A DNA stretch of 64,000 nucleotides from Utricularia gibba (taxonomy: Eukaryota; Streptophyta; Magnoliopsida; Lamiales; Lentibulariaceae), in assembly GCA_002189035.1 (NCBI GenBank), contig CM007989.1, positions 1,612,001 to 1,676,000 of the forward strand. The letters are read 5' to 3'. Every line of letters starts with the position of its first letter. Position 1 is the first letter of the stretch. Position numbers and translations under genes: made by a program. Shown here in pieces: positions 1-11,356 of the stretch. The notes under the pieces are model-generated. The model was not told the origin of the DNA and ran no database searches. It was given only the letters and a program-made list of their open reading frames with translations.

Positions 1-66
1 AATCGTAAAAGTAGCCATTATCTTTGGTTACTTATTTTAATGTGGAACTTGCAAATCTTACCACAG

Positions 67-832
67 CGGTATCCATGGACGGCTGCAGCAAGTAATCCAG
101 AATGAAAAGGATAGGGATATGGAGTTCTTAAAATATGTAGGGACAGAAACCGGTATTAAAGGTAAAATCTGGCTTGTATTCTGTGTTGTATTTTCTAACC
201 CTGTTAAGAAACTTTCACTTTTTTTCCAGATAAAGAAACAGGCCTTCTAGTAAGAATCATATCCAAGTCTCTGGAAGCAAAGCTAACAGTTTGCTGTTGC
301 ACTTACTGTGGTGATGAAAATGTATGCCCATGACAAAACTCTCTCTCACACACTTCAGCAGCCACGATTTTTATTTTATGGTTCCTTGTGACGCTTAATG
401 AAAGGATGTTGCTTGGTTTGTCTCTGCAGGAACATTATACTGAGTACAGAAACTCCCAAGGTAAAACAAAAGATGCACAATCAAGGGCATTGTGCGTCAT
501 CTTCAACACAAGATTATGCAACAATGTCGAGCTTGATGTAGGAAACTTGATCCGCATACACCATCCCTGGTATGACCAGTTTGATAAACGCAACATAAGC
601 TGCCCGTTTAGCCAGAAATACATAAACACCCCTGTTCCCTTGTTACTTTCTCTTTAAATGCATTCCACTTAGATGCTTATTCTTTCGAACTCTGATTGCT
701 TGCCAAGCCTAGCGCTAAACATCTCTCACATCTAAGCACCATTCTGTGACATGCAACAGGAAGGAGGTGCACCCCAAGGCCAAAGGCGAAGTTGTGTATC
801 TGTGCTCCTACTTTTCACAGGTACACACATAG
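67..832 (+). CDS. 3' end of an unidentified plant gene (partial)
   Basis: Four terminal exons can be joined in one frame: 67-161, 230-321, 430-569 and 760-832, with GT-AG borders and a TAG stop at 830-832. The joined tail has 132 residues and enters the window from upstream. It holds a Cys-rich patch (LTVCCCTYCGDEN), then a segment reading VGNLIRIHHPWKEV, and ends KGEVVYLCSYFSQVHT. The 'I-R-I-H-x-P-W' strand followed by a hydrophobic strand is reminiscent of an OB-fold edge, but I do not recognise the family. The third exon could end slightly elsewhere; the chosen donors keep phase throughout. Downstream is AT-rich spacer with a MITE. Confidence 0.55.
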
Positions 833-1874
833 TTGAGAATTTTCAAGGGTGAAAGCTTCATTTCATGGCTGATCGATCTCCTGTTGTCGCTGAGAATACA
901 CCTATGTGGCCTTCAAATATCTATATATCTTCCATGTTTCAAATATATACCATTAAAGATCTATGATTGAATTCAGGTACGTTATAAATGTTAGAGCATC
1001 ATCTTGTTTAGATGCATCTGTCAGATAGGATTAGATTTGAATGTCCATAAATCATATCATCAAGGAAAATTTATGCCTGGATTATATTATTAGAGCATCT
1101 TTATTGATTTTCGAAAATGCTGACATGTATTTTCGTAAATGTTGACATGGTTTTCCGGAAATCAATTTTATTTTTATGGAAATCACTTTTATTTTGTGTT
1201 ATATAATGTGGAAATCATTTTGAGGAAACTCAGTTTCCCTATGGAAACTCAATAACGAAAGCGACGTCATCGTTTACGGAAACGAGTAAAGATGCTCTTA
1301 AGCATTCGTTTGATTCGTGTGGGAGGTGTATTAGTTTCAGTTTTAAATAGAAGTTCATTTGGTTAGCATTAGATACTTAATTAAAATTACTAATACTATC
1401 TCTGATATTTAATTTTGAATTAATTCTATTTTCACGAATATTTCTGTGCTGAGCTTTTTCATTAAATCTGAGTATTTAGTAAAAATATAAAAAATGTGAT
1501 TTAAAAAATATCATATGTAAAATTATCTGAATTTTGATTTAAAATCTGAGTAAATATATAGTGAAAATCTTATTTATTAAATCCGAATATATGAATTTGA
1601 TATCGTGGTTAATATTTGGTTTTAGATGGGGTGTAGGTTGGGTTAATGGAGTGGTTTGCGTGGCAGGCAAGGCGACCGACACTGGTTTTTGCAGTTGGGC
1701 TACGGGGAGGCGGATATTTAGGCTCCTTCCAAGGGTAAAATAGTCTTTTGGGATTATACGTATCTATTCGACGGTTGTATGTATATCCACGCTTCCGCAC
1801 GGCGCACACCCACCATTCCAAGCGATTCGATTCGATCCGATCCGAACCGAAGGCTGAACTCCTCTCCCGGATCG
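833..1874. other. Spacer before ATG18a
   Basis: AT-rich, non-coding. Apart from the MITE at 1093-1297 I see no gene. The last 150 bases (about 1750-1874) look like a transcribed leader with CGATTCGATC-type repeats. An in-frame ATG at 1779 lies in this leader. Confidence 0.6.
1093..1297. mobile_element. Tourist-like MITE (205 bp)
   Basis: The left end reads GAGCATCTTTATTG and the right end is its inverted complement (AGTAAAGATGCTC), a near-perfect terminal inverted repeat of about 11-13 bp. The element is flanked on both sides by TTA (1090-1092 and 1298-1300), the target-site duplication expected of PIF/Harbinger-type MITEs. The interior is AT-rich, repeats GGAAATCA-like words several times and has no coding capacity. 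Assignment to Tourist/Harbinger rests on the TTA duplication only. Confidence 0.6.
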
Positions 1875-3829
1875 ATGCTTCAGCCCTACCTCGATCAGCA
1901 GCGTCCGGAGATGCAGCCGTCGTACGACGACGACGAAGCCGTGAATCACGGTGACAATCTTGTTTCCCCTGCGAACGTTAACATCGATTCCGTCGCTGGA
2001 GTGGACCGCAATCTTGTCTCGAATTCCACTGCTATGAAGCTTCTACATGTGTCTTTTAACCAGGACTATGGCTGCTTCGCTATTGGTACCGACCGCGGCT
2101 TCCGGATTTATAACTGTGATCCGTTTCGGGAGATCTTTCGCCGCGATTTTGAGGGGAGTGGAGGAGGGATTGGCGCGGTGGAGATGCTTTTTAGATGCAA
2201 TATCCTGGCATTCGTGGGAGGCGGGGATTCTCCAAGATACCCGTTGAATAAGGTCATGATTTGGGACGATCATCAGAGCCGGTGTATCGGAGAGCTTTCT
2301 TTCAGGTCTGAAGTGCGCGATGTTCGATTGCGTAGGGATAGGATTATTGTGGTCCTCCAGCAGAAAATTTTTGTCTATAATTTCACAGATTTGAAGCTAT
2401 TGCATCAGATTGAGACTGTTGCGAACCCTAAGGGACTCTGCGCGGTTTCGCATGCCGCTGGATCGTTTGTATTAGTCTGTCCTGGTTTGCAGAAGGGGCA
2501 GGTCAGGGTGGAACACTATGCGTCGAAGAGAACTAAATTCATAATGGCTCATGATTCCAGGATTGCTTGCATAACCCTTTCTCAGGACGGGAATCTTCTA
2601 GCCACTGCTAGTTCTAAGGGAACCCTGGTTCGTATTTACAATACTCAAGATGGGGTTTTGCTGCAAGAGGTTGGTTGTGCTGACTCCTGAAACTTTTATA
2701 CTTGGTGACGTTATGTTCATTGCATCTGTTTTCATCCTACGCGCAGAATGAGTTTCTTCAGCATTGATAAACTCTTACAATCTTTGAAATGGTTATAATA
2801 TTAAAATATTATCACACTTAGGAGAGTCACTAGGTGTATGTGCTCTGTATTGACTTTATCTATTAATCAAGAAAGAGTTTATTATGCCCTTAGTTCGCTG
2901 TTAAGCATGCTTTGTTTTCTGTAATGTCGTGGCCACCTGATTCAAGATAAGTCACCATGATTAAAAAAAACATATATCTGAATCGGTCCCTTACCCCTGT
3001 ATTTTTTTTGCATGCGTCTACTATTCTGCAGTTTATAGTGCATTGAATCTACGATTTTCATTGCTTTGTGACATGGGGCTTTGAATTTCTCGAAACAGAA
3101 GTAATTTACAGTTGCTGACTTAAGCTATAACTGTAACATGTGATCTGAGAGTTGGATTTAATATTTCGCAACTGGAATGGTTACAGGTAAGAAGGGGTGC
3201 AGACAGAGCAGAAATATATAACCTGGCGTTCTCCCCACCTCACAGTGGCTGGCAGTCTCAAGTGACAAGGGCACAGTTCATGTATTCAGCCTTAAGCTCA
3301 ACTCCGGAAACGGTGGAATGGATGGATTCAGCGCGCCTGAGCCAAACCCCAGTACCAACGGTCCAAATTCTCCTTTATCTTTCATTAAAGGTGTACACAT
3401 CCTCCACATATTTTTTCTTCCATGGCTTTGTTATCTTCCACCCATGTTTTCAATACAATCAACGCTGGACTTACATAACTATCTGCAGGAGTACTTCCCA
3501 AGTATTTCAATTCAGAGTGGTCGGTCGCCCAGTTTCGGCTACCCGAAGGCCAAAAGTATATTGTTGCTTTTGGTCACCAGAAGAACACAGTAGTAATCCT
3601 CGGGTTGGATGGAAGGTCAGTCATTTCCCCCCACCCACCCCATCATGTTGTTATACCATATCTATGCATTGACACTTTCTACGGAAACATCCACAGTTTT
3701 TACCGGTGCATGTTCGACCCCAACACCGGAGGGGAAATGTCGCAACTGGAGTACCACAATTTTCTCAAGCCCGAGGCCCCTCCTCTGATGCAGGTTGTTG
3801 GCAAAGTCACCAGCTCACTCTCCATCTGA
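1875..3829 (+). CDS. ATG18A: Autophagy protein ATG18a (PROPPIN/WIPI), with a one-base frameshift in exon 2
   Basis: This is a seven-bladed WD40 beta-propeller that binds PI3P and recruits ATG2 to growing autophagosomes. Exons are 1875-2669, 3187-3390, 3489-3615 and 3697-3829, and 419 residues are expected, close to Arabidopsis ATG18a. Recognisable segments are [61 protein letters not shown] and the lipid-binding (L/F)RRG equivalent, here VRRG, at the start of exon 2. Directly after [17 protein letters not shown] the frame slips at the CCCC run 3233-3236. Adding one base restores [17 protein letters not shown] and every later exon in phase. As read, translation would end near 3594 and lose the last two blades. 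I chose the ATG at 1875; 1779 is an in-frame alternative. Confidence 0.9.
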
Positions 3830-4249
3830 AACCCCCCTGGGCCTTACCCTGTTCTGTAAATATATCCTGGTTTGTGATTGTTAACTATTGTATACGTGCA
3901 TTAGGTGCAACCGGGAACCCCTGACTCGAAAAATGGGAAACGCCTTGTACAGTACTCAATTTGGTTGCATAATTTCAGTTTCTGTTTTCTCCCGTTGAAT
4001 TTAATTGGTTGATACTATGTATGTGTCACACCTGGGAAAGGCTGCAATTAAATCGTTTTGGATTGGATTTAATCATTAATATTTCGATCCAAAACTGGAA
4101 AAAATCTAGCCTAAGTTGTCAAAAACCTTTTTTTTTGGCAATATAGGTTGAGCAGATAAAAACCTCAAATGTATCAATCTGATGACGATGGGTTTATGCA
4201 AAGAAAATCAACGCAAAAATGGAAAGGAAGCAAAAGAGGCAACAAGCAC
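3830..4249. other. Convergent 3' ends of ATG18a and TOC159
   Basis: Holds the 3' untranslated regions of two converging genes. No gene of its own is seen. Confidence 0.6.
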
Positions 4250-7200
4250 CTAGTAGATGGAGAACTTGTCCCCGGCGGAGGGCCAGAGTTTCTTGTAGAT
4301 GGAAAGCGCCACCGGAATCACAGCACCGAGCGCCAGAGAAAGATGCTCGGAGCTGCTCGTCCTCACCGTGATCTGTCCGCTGAGCTTGTTATTGATCCCC
4401 GCCCGAACCGCGATCTTCGAGTTCCTTCCGATAGCGAACTGCGCCAGGCCGTTGAACCCCAGCGCCAAATCCCCTCTCCATTTGATTATCGACATGCTCA
4501 GAGTGGACTGAACCTGCCCTATCGGATAGTCCAACTCCCGTCGTTGCAGCTCGACGTTGGCCCCGTAAGCCGTCTCGCTTTGAGACTTCACAGCTCCTGC
4601 ACTTCCGACCAATGCATACTGCTTACCGAAAGAAATGTGATCCTCAATTCTCACGCCAGGGACGACGTTTTCGCCCAAGAAGGTGACGGATACCCCGGCG
4701 CCAGACTTGTGCTTGTTGATTTTCTTGAACTTGGATTCAGCACGCACGATGTAGGCAAGCTGCTTTCCCATGCTTTGGACGTCGAAGTTCGCCATCACTG
4801 AGGCTTCCCCAAGCTTTGCTGCCACAGCGGAGTCAAGGTTGATGCTGAAATCCTTCTTGTCCTTGGTGACTTGAATGGTGTAAGCCACAGGGAAAGAATC
4901 AGCGATTGCAAGATTGTGTTCCAGGTTGACACCATCGTAGCCGCAGTCATGATCCCAACCATGGGTGTCCAGAACCGGCCTCACATGGAACTGCGAAGTC
5001 GGCTCTAAAAACCGGTACCGGTATGTGGGGTTGTCGCCGTCGAATGTGGGAGGAAGAGCCATGTCGGGTAGAGGGACAGCAACTGGAGCGGGAGCTCCAC
5101 CGGCATCAGCATCATCGTCCTGGAAACCATTCTCTGTGGAGGCGTCATTCCCTCTCTTTCTCATTTCCTTGATCCTCCTCAACTCCTCCTTCCACTGCTT
5201 TTTACGGAGCAGCTTCACCCTGTAATCGTACTCTTCAAAGTATGCCTTTTTCTGGTCATTGCTGAGCATTTCTAACTGATCCTTCCTCAGAGGCTTAAAT
5301 GAAGGAAGCTGATCATACTCATCTTCTTCATCTTGATCAGTATCCATCAAATCATCCAGGTCAATATCGGTGTCCCCAATTTCCCCACCTTGATCAGATT
5401 GAAGCTTTGGATGTGTCCGAGACTGCAACATTGTTGACAACATATAAGGAAGAGGGGGTGACCGAACACGAAAACCAAATAGCTTTCTATGATCAAATGG
5501 ATCCTGAGGCCTTGCTAGTGAATTTGCCTCTGACAAAATCTTCATTGAATAGCACAGTAACAGTAACTGAGGTCTCCAGCTCTGACCATTGGGAAGTATT
5601 TTCTGGCCTTCCCTGTTCCTCCGGCAGGAGGGATGATTCTCCACCAGAGAAACTGGATTCATAAGAGAAGGGCTCATCATTCGTAGATCACCAACAGCAC
5701 GACCAATAGATTGCTGGACAACGTGAGACCTCTGTGAGACAAAAACATCGTAGCTGAGAGGTGCACCTGAAGGTCCATCTGGTGGTGCGGAAGCAGCATG
5801 AGTTAGTGTAACTATCCCATTTCTCCAGATGGGAGAACCAAGAGCCTTGGTGACAGTTTTCATGAGTGGAAGATCATCTAGATCTCTGTTCTGTGCATTC
5901 AACCTATCCACATAAAGCACAACATCAGTTGGCTTTTTTTTCGTGAAATTCTTGACTGAAGACAAGACACGCTGGTTGAAACCCTGTTCCATGATAGATG
6001 TCTTGAGGCCAGGAGTGTCGACTACACGGACCTTCACACCATCAATGAATCCAGTGGCTTCTTTTACACAAGTCGTCCCAACATCAAAAGTCGAAATGGG
6101 AGCTTTTTCTTCTCCAAACAGAGAATTTATGGTTGCACTTTTTCCCACACCATTTTTTCCGAGAACCAAGATGTTCACAGAGAATTCCAAATCATCTTTA
6201 CCATCGGCTTCCAGGTCTAAAGCTAATCTCTTTGCCTCTTCAAAACTAAAAAATTGTGAGTTTTGACTTCCACCTAGCAATCCTAGCCTATATAAGACCT
6301 GTGCTGACATAGGTTCTTCTGGAGAAAGGCCTAATCTGTGAACCAGCCTCAAAAATTTCACCCTTATCTGCTGCAACTTCTCAAGTTTCCTTTTCTCCTC
6401 TTCACTGAAGTTCACCTCCGCCTCTGCACCAGAAGGATTTGAAGTGCTGAAAAGACCGGGACGATTGAGTCGGCCAGCAGGCCTCCTAAGTGAGGATCCC
6501 AAACCAGCAGGGCGCTCGATTGAGAAGAGTCTAGAACCATCCTGGGAAGTGATTGTAATTGTATCACCATCAGTGTCAGCACCAGTTGCAGCCTTCAGAA
6601 GAGCTGCTAAAGCAGACGAATCAAAAAGTTCTTTCCCATCTCTTTCGTCATCAGTATCACCATCTTCTTCGGACTCTGTAACAATTTGACCATCAACATC
6701 CTCAGAGGGCTTCATTGAGCTGTCGGCAACAGCCAGATCCCCACCATTTTCACTTTCCACCTCCTCAAAAAAACTTCCATCAGCTTCAGGTTCTACATCC
6801 ACCTGATCTTCTTCATCCGTAATTTCTTTCAGATCAGTTGGAAAAGCCTGTTCAACAGATGCAATTGCTTTTGATTCCTCGCTCAATTCATTTTCAGCAT
6901 GACTAACAGGCTCCTTAGGGATCTCTTCAGTTACCTCCGGTTTCAAGGGTGTCTGCTCAGCTTCATTGTCTCCACTTTTGTCCACAATATCAATATTTTC
7001 CACTAACTCATGTTTCCCATTCGGTAACACAGCATTCACCTTGTCAGCCACCGGTTCTGAGTTAAGTTCGCCCTTCTCTGACAAATAATCATCTCCTTGA
7101 AGTGCAGAAGCGTCTCCCTCAGGCCTATCGTCTCCATTTTCATCCACAACCACAGCCCTTGATATTTCCAAATCACCCTTACTCTTCTCACCAATATGAT

Positions 7201-7972
7201 CCCCATCCTCAGAAACCTTCAAACCATCTGTTTCTACCTCCGTCTCATCAGAACCATACTTCCCCTCAGCTCTCTCAATCACAGCATCTCTCGCGTCGCC
7301 CTCCACAACTTCATCTAAAACCTCTCTGTCGCCATCATCAGCTTCAACCCCATCTATCTTAGCCTCATGGGAATCAGTCTCATCCTTATTCCCCTTACCA
7401 TCACCACTATCATCTAAAAGTACCCCAGAATTACCCTCAACCACAGCATCTCCCCCACTCTCCTCCTTGGAACTCGGAACAGAATCTGAAACCCTAGTTC
7501 TCCCATCACCCGTCTCAATTTCACCAACCTTGGAATCCTCCTCATTCTCCTTTCCACCAGCACCACTATCACCATCGAAAATCACCTCTGAACTACCCTC
7601 AGCCACAGCATCTCCCAGAGCTTCCTCCTGCGAACTCAGGACAGGATCTAAAGCCTCGGTTTCCCCACCACCAGTCTCAACCCCACCGACCTCAAGAGAA
7701 TTCTCCTTTACACCGCCACCACCACCACCACTCTGACCATCCAAAATCACCCCTGAATTCCCACCCGCCTCACTCCCCTCCTCACCTGCCTCAACCACAG
7801 CCCCCTTATCAACCGTCGGTTCAAAATCTTCATTACCACTCACAAAACCCTCATCCTCCGAAACGTTCACCTCACTACTGTCCTTGAATGAAACCGTAGT
7901 ATTCCCCAAATCATCATTAGCGGGAACAAAAGAATCCGGAGAATTCACCGTCGCCGACGCATCGGACTCCAT
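4250..7972 (-). CDS. TOC159: TOC159, preprotein receptor GTPase of the chloroplast outer envelope
   Basis: One uninterrupted frame of 1240 residues. Residues 1 to about 500 are the acidic A domain, rich in Glu, Asp, Ser and Gly. The GTPase (G) domain has the P-loop GKNGVGKSA near residue 605, G3 VVDTPGLK near 650, and the family's TLTHAA segment near 722. The C-terminal M domain, which anchors the receptor in the outer envelope, includes LDTHGWDHDCGYDGVN and ends KLWPSAGDKFSIY. The M-domain end and the GTPase-M linker (SDQGGEIGDTDIDLDDL) fit TOC159 rather than TOC132/120. The A domain is shorter than in Arabidopsis TOC159 (about 1500 residues in total). The receptor binds transit peptides and hands precursors to TOC75. 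It shares a divergent promoter region with thiamin pyrophosphokinase. Confidence 0.95.
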   Translation of the reverse strand: MESDASATVNSPDSFVPANDDLGNTTVSFKDSSEVNVSEDEGFVSGNEDFEPTVDKGAVVEAGEEGSEAGGNSGVILDGQSGGGGGGVKENSLEVGGVETGGGETEALDPVLSSQEEALGDAVAEGSSEVIFDGDSGAGGKENEEDSKVGEIETGDGRTRVSDSVPSSKEESGGDAVVEGNSGVLLDDSGDGKGNKDETDSHEAKIDGVEADDGDREVLDEVVEGDARDAVIERAEGKYGSDETEVETDGLKVSEDGDHIGEKSKGDLEISRAVVVDENGDDRPEGDASALQGDDYLSEKGELNSEPVADKVNAVLPNGKHELVENIDIVDKSGDNEAEQTPLKPEVTEEIPKEPVSHAENELSEESKAIASVEQAFPTDLKEITDEEDQVDVEPEADGSFFEEVESENGGDLAVADSSMKPSEDVDGQIVTESEEDGDTDDERDGKELFDSSALAALLKAATGADTDGDTITITSQDGSRLFSIERPAGLGSSLRRPAGRLNRPGLFSTSNPSGAEAEVNFSEEEKRKLEKLQQIRVKFLRLVHRLGLSPEEPMSAQVLYRLGLLGGSQNSQFFSFEEAKRLALDLEADGKDDLEFSVNILVLGKNGVGKSATINSLFGEEKAPISTFDVGTTCVKEATGFIDGVKVRVVDTPGLKTSIMEQGFNQRVLSSVKNFTKKKPTDVVLYVDRLNAQNRDLDDLPLMKTVTKALGSPIWRNGIVTLTHAASAPPDGPSGAPLSYDVFVSQRSHVVQQSIGRAVGDLRMMSPSLMNPVSLVENHPSCRRNREGQKILPNGQSWRPQLLLLCYSMKILSEANSLARPQDPFDHRKLFGFRVRSPPLPYMLSTMLQSRTHPKLQSDQGGEIGDTDIDLDDLMDTDQDEEDEYDQLPSFKPLRKDQLEMLSNDQKKAYFEEYDYRVKLLRKKQWKEELRRIKEMRKRGNDASTENGFQDDDADAGGAPAPVAVPLPDMALPPTFDGDNPTYRYRFLEPTSQFHVRPVLDTHGWDHDCGYDGVNLEHNLAIADSFPVAYTIQVTKDKKDFSINLDSAVAAKLGEASVMANFDVQSMGKQLAYIVRAESKFKKINKHKSGAGVSVTFLGENVVPGVRIEDHISFGKQYALVGSAGAVKSQSETAYGANVELQRRELDYPIGQVQSTLSMSIIKWRGDLALGFNGLAQFAIGRNSKIAVRAGINNKLSGQITVRTSSSEHLSLALGAVIPVALSIYKKLWPSAGDKFSIY

Positions 7973-8640
7973 TGGAATACAGATTACGGATAAGGAAATA
8001 GGGCGACAGGCGGAAGAGGAAGATGAATGTGGAGTGCAGAAGATGGTAATTGTGATAAGGTTTAGCCTTGGCAGCCAGCGGGTAGAACCAAATATATCTA
8101 TATATATCTTGAGGTTTCCGCCTACATTTCCTTTTCTTATTTTCTAAATTAGGTCTTGTTTATTTTCTAAAATTGAAAAACAAAATACCAGCAATTTAAA
8201 AAAAAATAAAAATTGTGCACAATATGACGTCACCACCGATTTTAAAAAGATATACTTCAATTAATATGTATTTAAATTATGCGATAAATGTCTATAGGTG
8301 TGTTTAAAATATATGAAAAAATAAATCAAGCTTTTTTAATTAATTAAATTAAAGTGAAATAGGAGACGTAACCTCAAAGGCTTGCCTGCTGATCTATTCA
8401 TCCATTTATTATTCATTTGCTGCCATTGGCCAGTTGGACGAGGTGCGAACTGCGGCGTCCGGTTCGATAGTTGGATTATTTTTATTAAATGTTTTTTTTT
8501 TTATTGTGCGAACCATTTATCCCGAAACCAACAGAATTTGGCCGGATCCTCTGATCGGAACCCCTCCGCGCGACGGGTCGTTGACTGACTCTGGCAAGAA
8601 TCGGAGTACTGTACTAGTGTGAGCGGCTGAACCTCCTCCG
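7973..8640. other. Divergent promoter region, TOC159 and TPK
   Basis: 668 bases between two divergent start codons. On the minus strand a TATATATAGATATAT stretch (about 8092-8110) lies 120-140 bases upstream of the TOC159 ATG and may be its TATA element. The middle is AT-rich. The part next to TPK is GC-richer and probably its leader. Confidence 0.5.
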
Positions 8641-10713
8641 ATGGAGCTGATGAGACATTCCTCCGCATTTCTCCTCCCTGATTTTGCCACCGTCGACGTC
8701 GCGAACGGCCCCGGGCGGACCTACGCGGTTATCGTCCTCAACCGCAACCTTCCGCGTTTCACTCCTCGCATGTGGGACATTGGTTGATTCTCATCCATCG
8801 TGTTGCGTACGCTTGTACTGTGTTTGATTCTCTTTTGACTGTCGATTTCTTCTGTGGTAGCGCGGGTGCGTTTGTGCGCTGACGGTGGGGCCAACCGACT
8901 GTTTGATGAATTGCCGCTGTTGTTCCCCGGTGAAGACGCTCATGCTGTTCGTGTAAGGTTCGGGAAGTCACTTTTCTGTAGGATTTGGATATCATGTTCC
9001 TTGGGAAGTGAGATAAATTAATCAAAGACCTTGCTGCGTTTTATGGTTGAAGTCAAGTATTGTTATTTGAATGAGGATAATGGCGTCAAGTAGATTTTTT
9101 GTTGTACTGTGGAGTATAATCTGATTCTTCTGCTATGATTTTTCCCTTTTCAATCAATCAATCCATTTCTGTTACCTCTATGATGCATTGTGGTTACGCT
9201 TGATCAGGTAAATTTTGTACCCAAAACTTTTATTGCCTCTTTGTACCCTGTCTTCTTTTCTGAAACATAATTCTGTTTAAAATTTATAAGATAAAAGACA
9301 ACATCTGAATTAGTTGCTTTATCATGGAAGAAATAATGCATGTTTCCTTTAGCGAGAATGACATACAATTATAAAAAGTAAAAAATAAAAGGCATTCCTA
9401 TCTGTGTTAATCATCCTGATTTCAATCATCAAGGGCAAGGCTTGTGCTTGGAAAGCTTGTTATTTTCTGCACTATAATTTAGCCAAGGTTTTTCCACAGG
9501 ATGTGCTGCTGTTTTTTGTAGTTGTATTGTGCAGTGTAACCATTAAGAAGATTATTATGTTGCTTTATAGTGTAATATGTTGGCTTTAATAAAGTGAAAA
9601 AGTTCCTGCTCAGCGGGAAAACTTTTAAAACATCTGGGGCGCTTACACGTCATACACATGGTCCAGGTACAGGCCAGATGTAATAAAAGGAGACATGGAC
9701 TCCGTCAGAGAAGATGTTTTGGAGTTTTATAAAAGTTTGGTATGTTAGCGCTTTAACTGTCTTCTTCAATCTGTTTCTCTGAACGTATATGCGAGCGGAC
9801 TCTTTAATGTTTCTCATATGGTGCCATTGATGCATCAAGGGTTTTTGCCAAGGCATTAGTTTGACCTTGTAAACATTTCATTTATGTTTTGTTGGCGTCC
9901 TACTGTCTGCATATGCTTTCATGCTCTGCAATTACTGGAGCTACTCTCTTGATTTTCAGGGAACTGAGATAATTGATGCTTCAGATGATCAGGACACCAC
10001 TGATCTGCATAAATGCATTGTATACGTCCGAGATTTATCGTATCTCAAAAACCAAAATGTAAGTAACACATGCTTTTCTAAGCCTGCCTTGTGCCTCCCA
10101 CTGTTATTTTCAATACTCTGTTTTTCATAGCCGCCTTGAAGATTGTACTTCTTCTATATTTGTTCATCTACCTTCTTTATTCAAACATGCTTCTGCTAAA
10201 TGCATCTAAATGAATTTCAACATGGTTTATCTCAGCTCTGCATCCTTGTTGCCGGGGCACTTGGTGGAAGATTTGACCACGAAATTGGGAACATCAATGT
10301 CCTCTGCCGCTTCTCAAGCATCAGAATTGTTCTTCTATCAGATGATTGCCTCATCCAACTTCTCCCAGTACCCACCATCATGAGATCCTCATCCTGCCGT
10401 CTGTGGAGGGTCCTCACTGTGGGCTCATTCCCATCCTTGGCCCTTCAAAAGCTTCCACAACCACCGGCCTCCAATGGAATCTCTGTGAGTTGCCCGTAGT
10501 TCCACCATACCACATGCATCCACAATTTACTCCCAAAGCTAAAGGCTTGCCCTAGCCGAAGTAAAACTAATTGCAGGTTCACCTTCTTTCGTAGGTGACA
10601 CAGAGATGAGGTTTGGTGACCTGATCAGCACATCCAATGTTGTAACTAGTGATGTAGTAACCGTGAAATCTGATGCAGACCTCCTGTGGACAATATCCCT
10701 CAAGAAGCAGTAA
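8641..10713 (+). CDS. TPK1: Thiamin pyrophosphokinase, with a one-base frameshift in exon 5
   Basis: Cytosolic enzyme that transfers pyrophosphate from ATP to thiamin, giving the cofactor TPP. Exons are 8641-8782, 8861-8957, 9667-9739, 9960-10058, 10236-10484 and 10595-10713, and 259 residues are expected (plant enzymes about 260-267). Family signatures are RLCADGGANRLFDELP, DVIKGDMDSVRED, DASDDQDTTDLHKCI, AGALGGRFDHEIGN, LSDDCLIQLLP, EGPHCGLIPI and SDADLLWTIS. The first CCC run of TCTCCCAGT (10364-10366) appears one base short. With one more base the enzyme reads through EGPHCGLIPI to the stop; as read the frame ends early. The exon 2 donor (AAG|GTTCGG) is weak but is the only one that keeps phase. 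Confidence 0.9.
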
Positions 10714-11356
10714 TTCTATACCTCATTGTTGCCACCCCACAGGCAGGAAGAGGCATGAAAGGGAGAACCCTCTGTGACTTCTAGAAGCGTGAATAATGAA
10801 ATTACGGCCGGGAAACCTTATACCTTTTGTATCTCACGTAATCAAGATTTGAGTACATAATATTAGAAGCCAATGTTGTTGCGTACGGATAAGTATTTAC
10901 GAAAATGGTTTTGAATTAGGGTTCCTTGATTAAATTCAATAAAATCGTGATTGAATTATTTTAAATTAGTAAATATTTCTCAGTTTTTTGATTACTTAAA
11001 ATAGGTAATTTTAAATAATGCTTATTTACCAAAATAAGGGGGGAAAAAGGAAAAGGATTTTAAATAGTCGCAGGACGGTTTGAAGTTGCACGTCGTGGTT
11101 TTCTTCTATACCTAAGAAGGGGCCGGGATCAGTCGGCTGCAAAGAAGCTACCGGAGTTCTTGAAGCCGTAATCCGAGAGTGGCGTGTTTTCCGGCAGTTT
11201 TACAGTTCTTTACTGTCTTTGACCCCGTGAGCTGATTAGTTGTGGTTTTTAGGGTTCGCCAATCGTTTATTCTTGCTTCGGGCATTTACTTTCCGTTCGC
11301 TTCTTTACAAGTTTTATGACTGCAGGTGAATCCATTTCCTCGGCGCCGGCGACGCG
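10714..11356. other. Spacer between TPK and LSM4
   Basis: 3' end of TPK, AT-rich spacer, then from about 11080 a GC-richer leader of LSM4. No other gene seen. Confidence 0.55.

Noticed and set aside
1779-1874. Upstream in-frame ATG for ATG18a
   Set aside because: The added 32 residues come from a low-complexity CGATTCGATC leader and have no family resemblance; kept only as an alternative start.
4169-4801. 210-residue open frame on the plus strand
   Set aside because: Lies entirely antisense to the conserved M domain of TOC159; composition and lack of any family signature mark it as a shadow.
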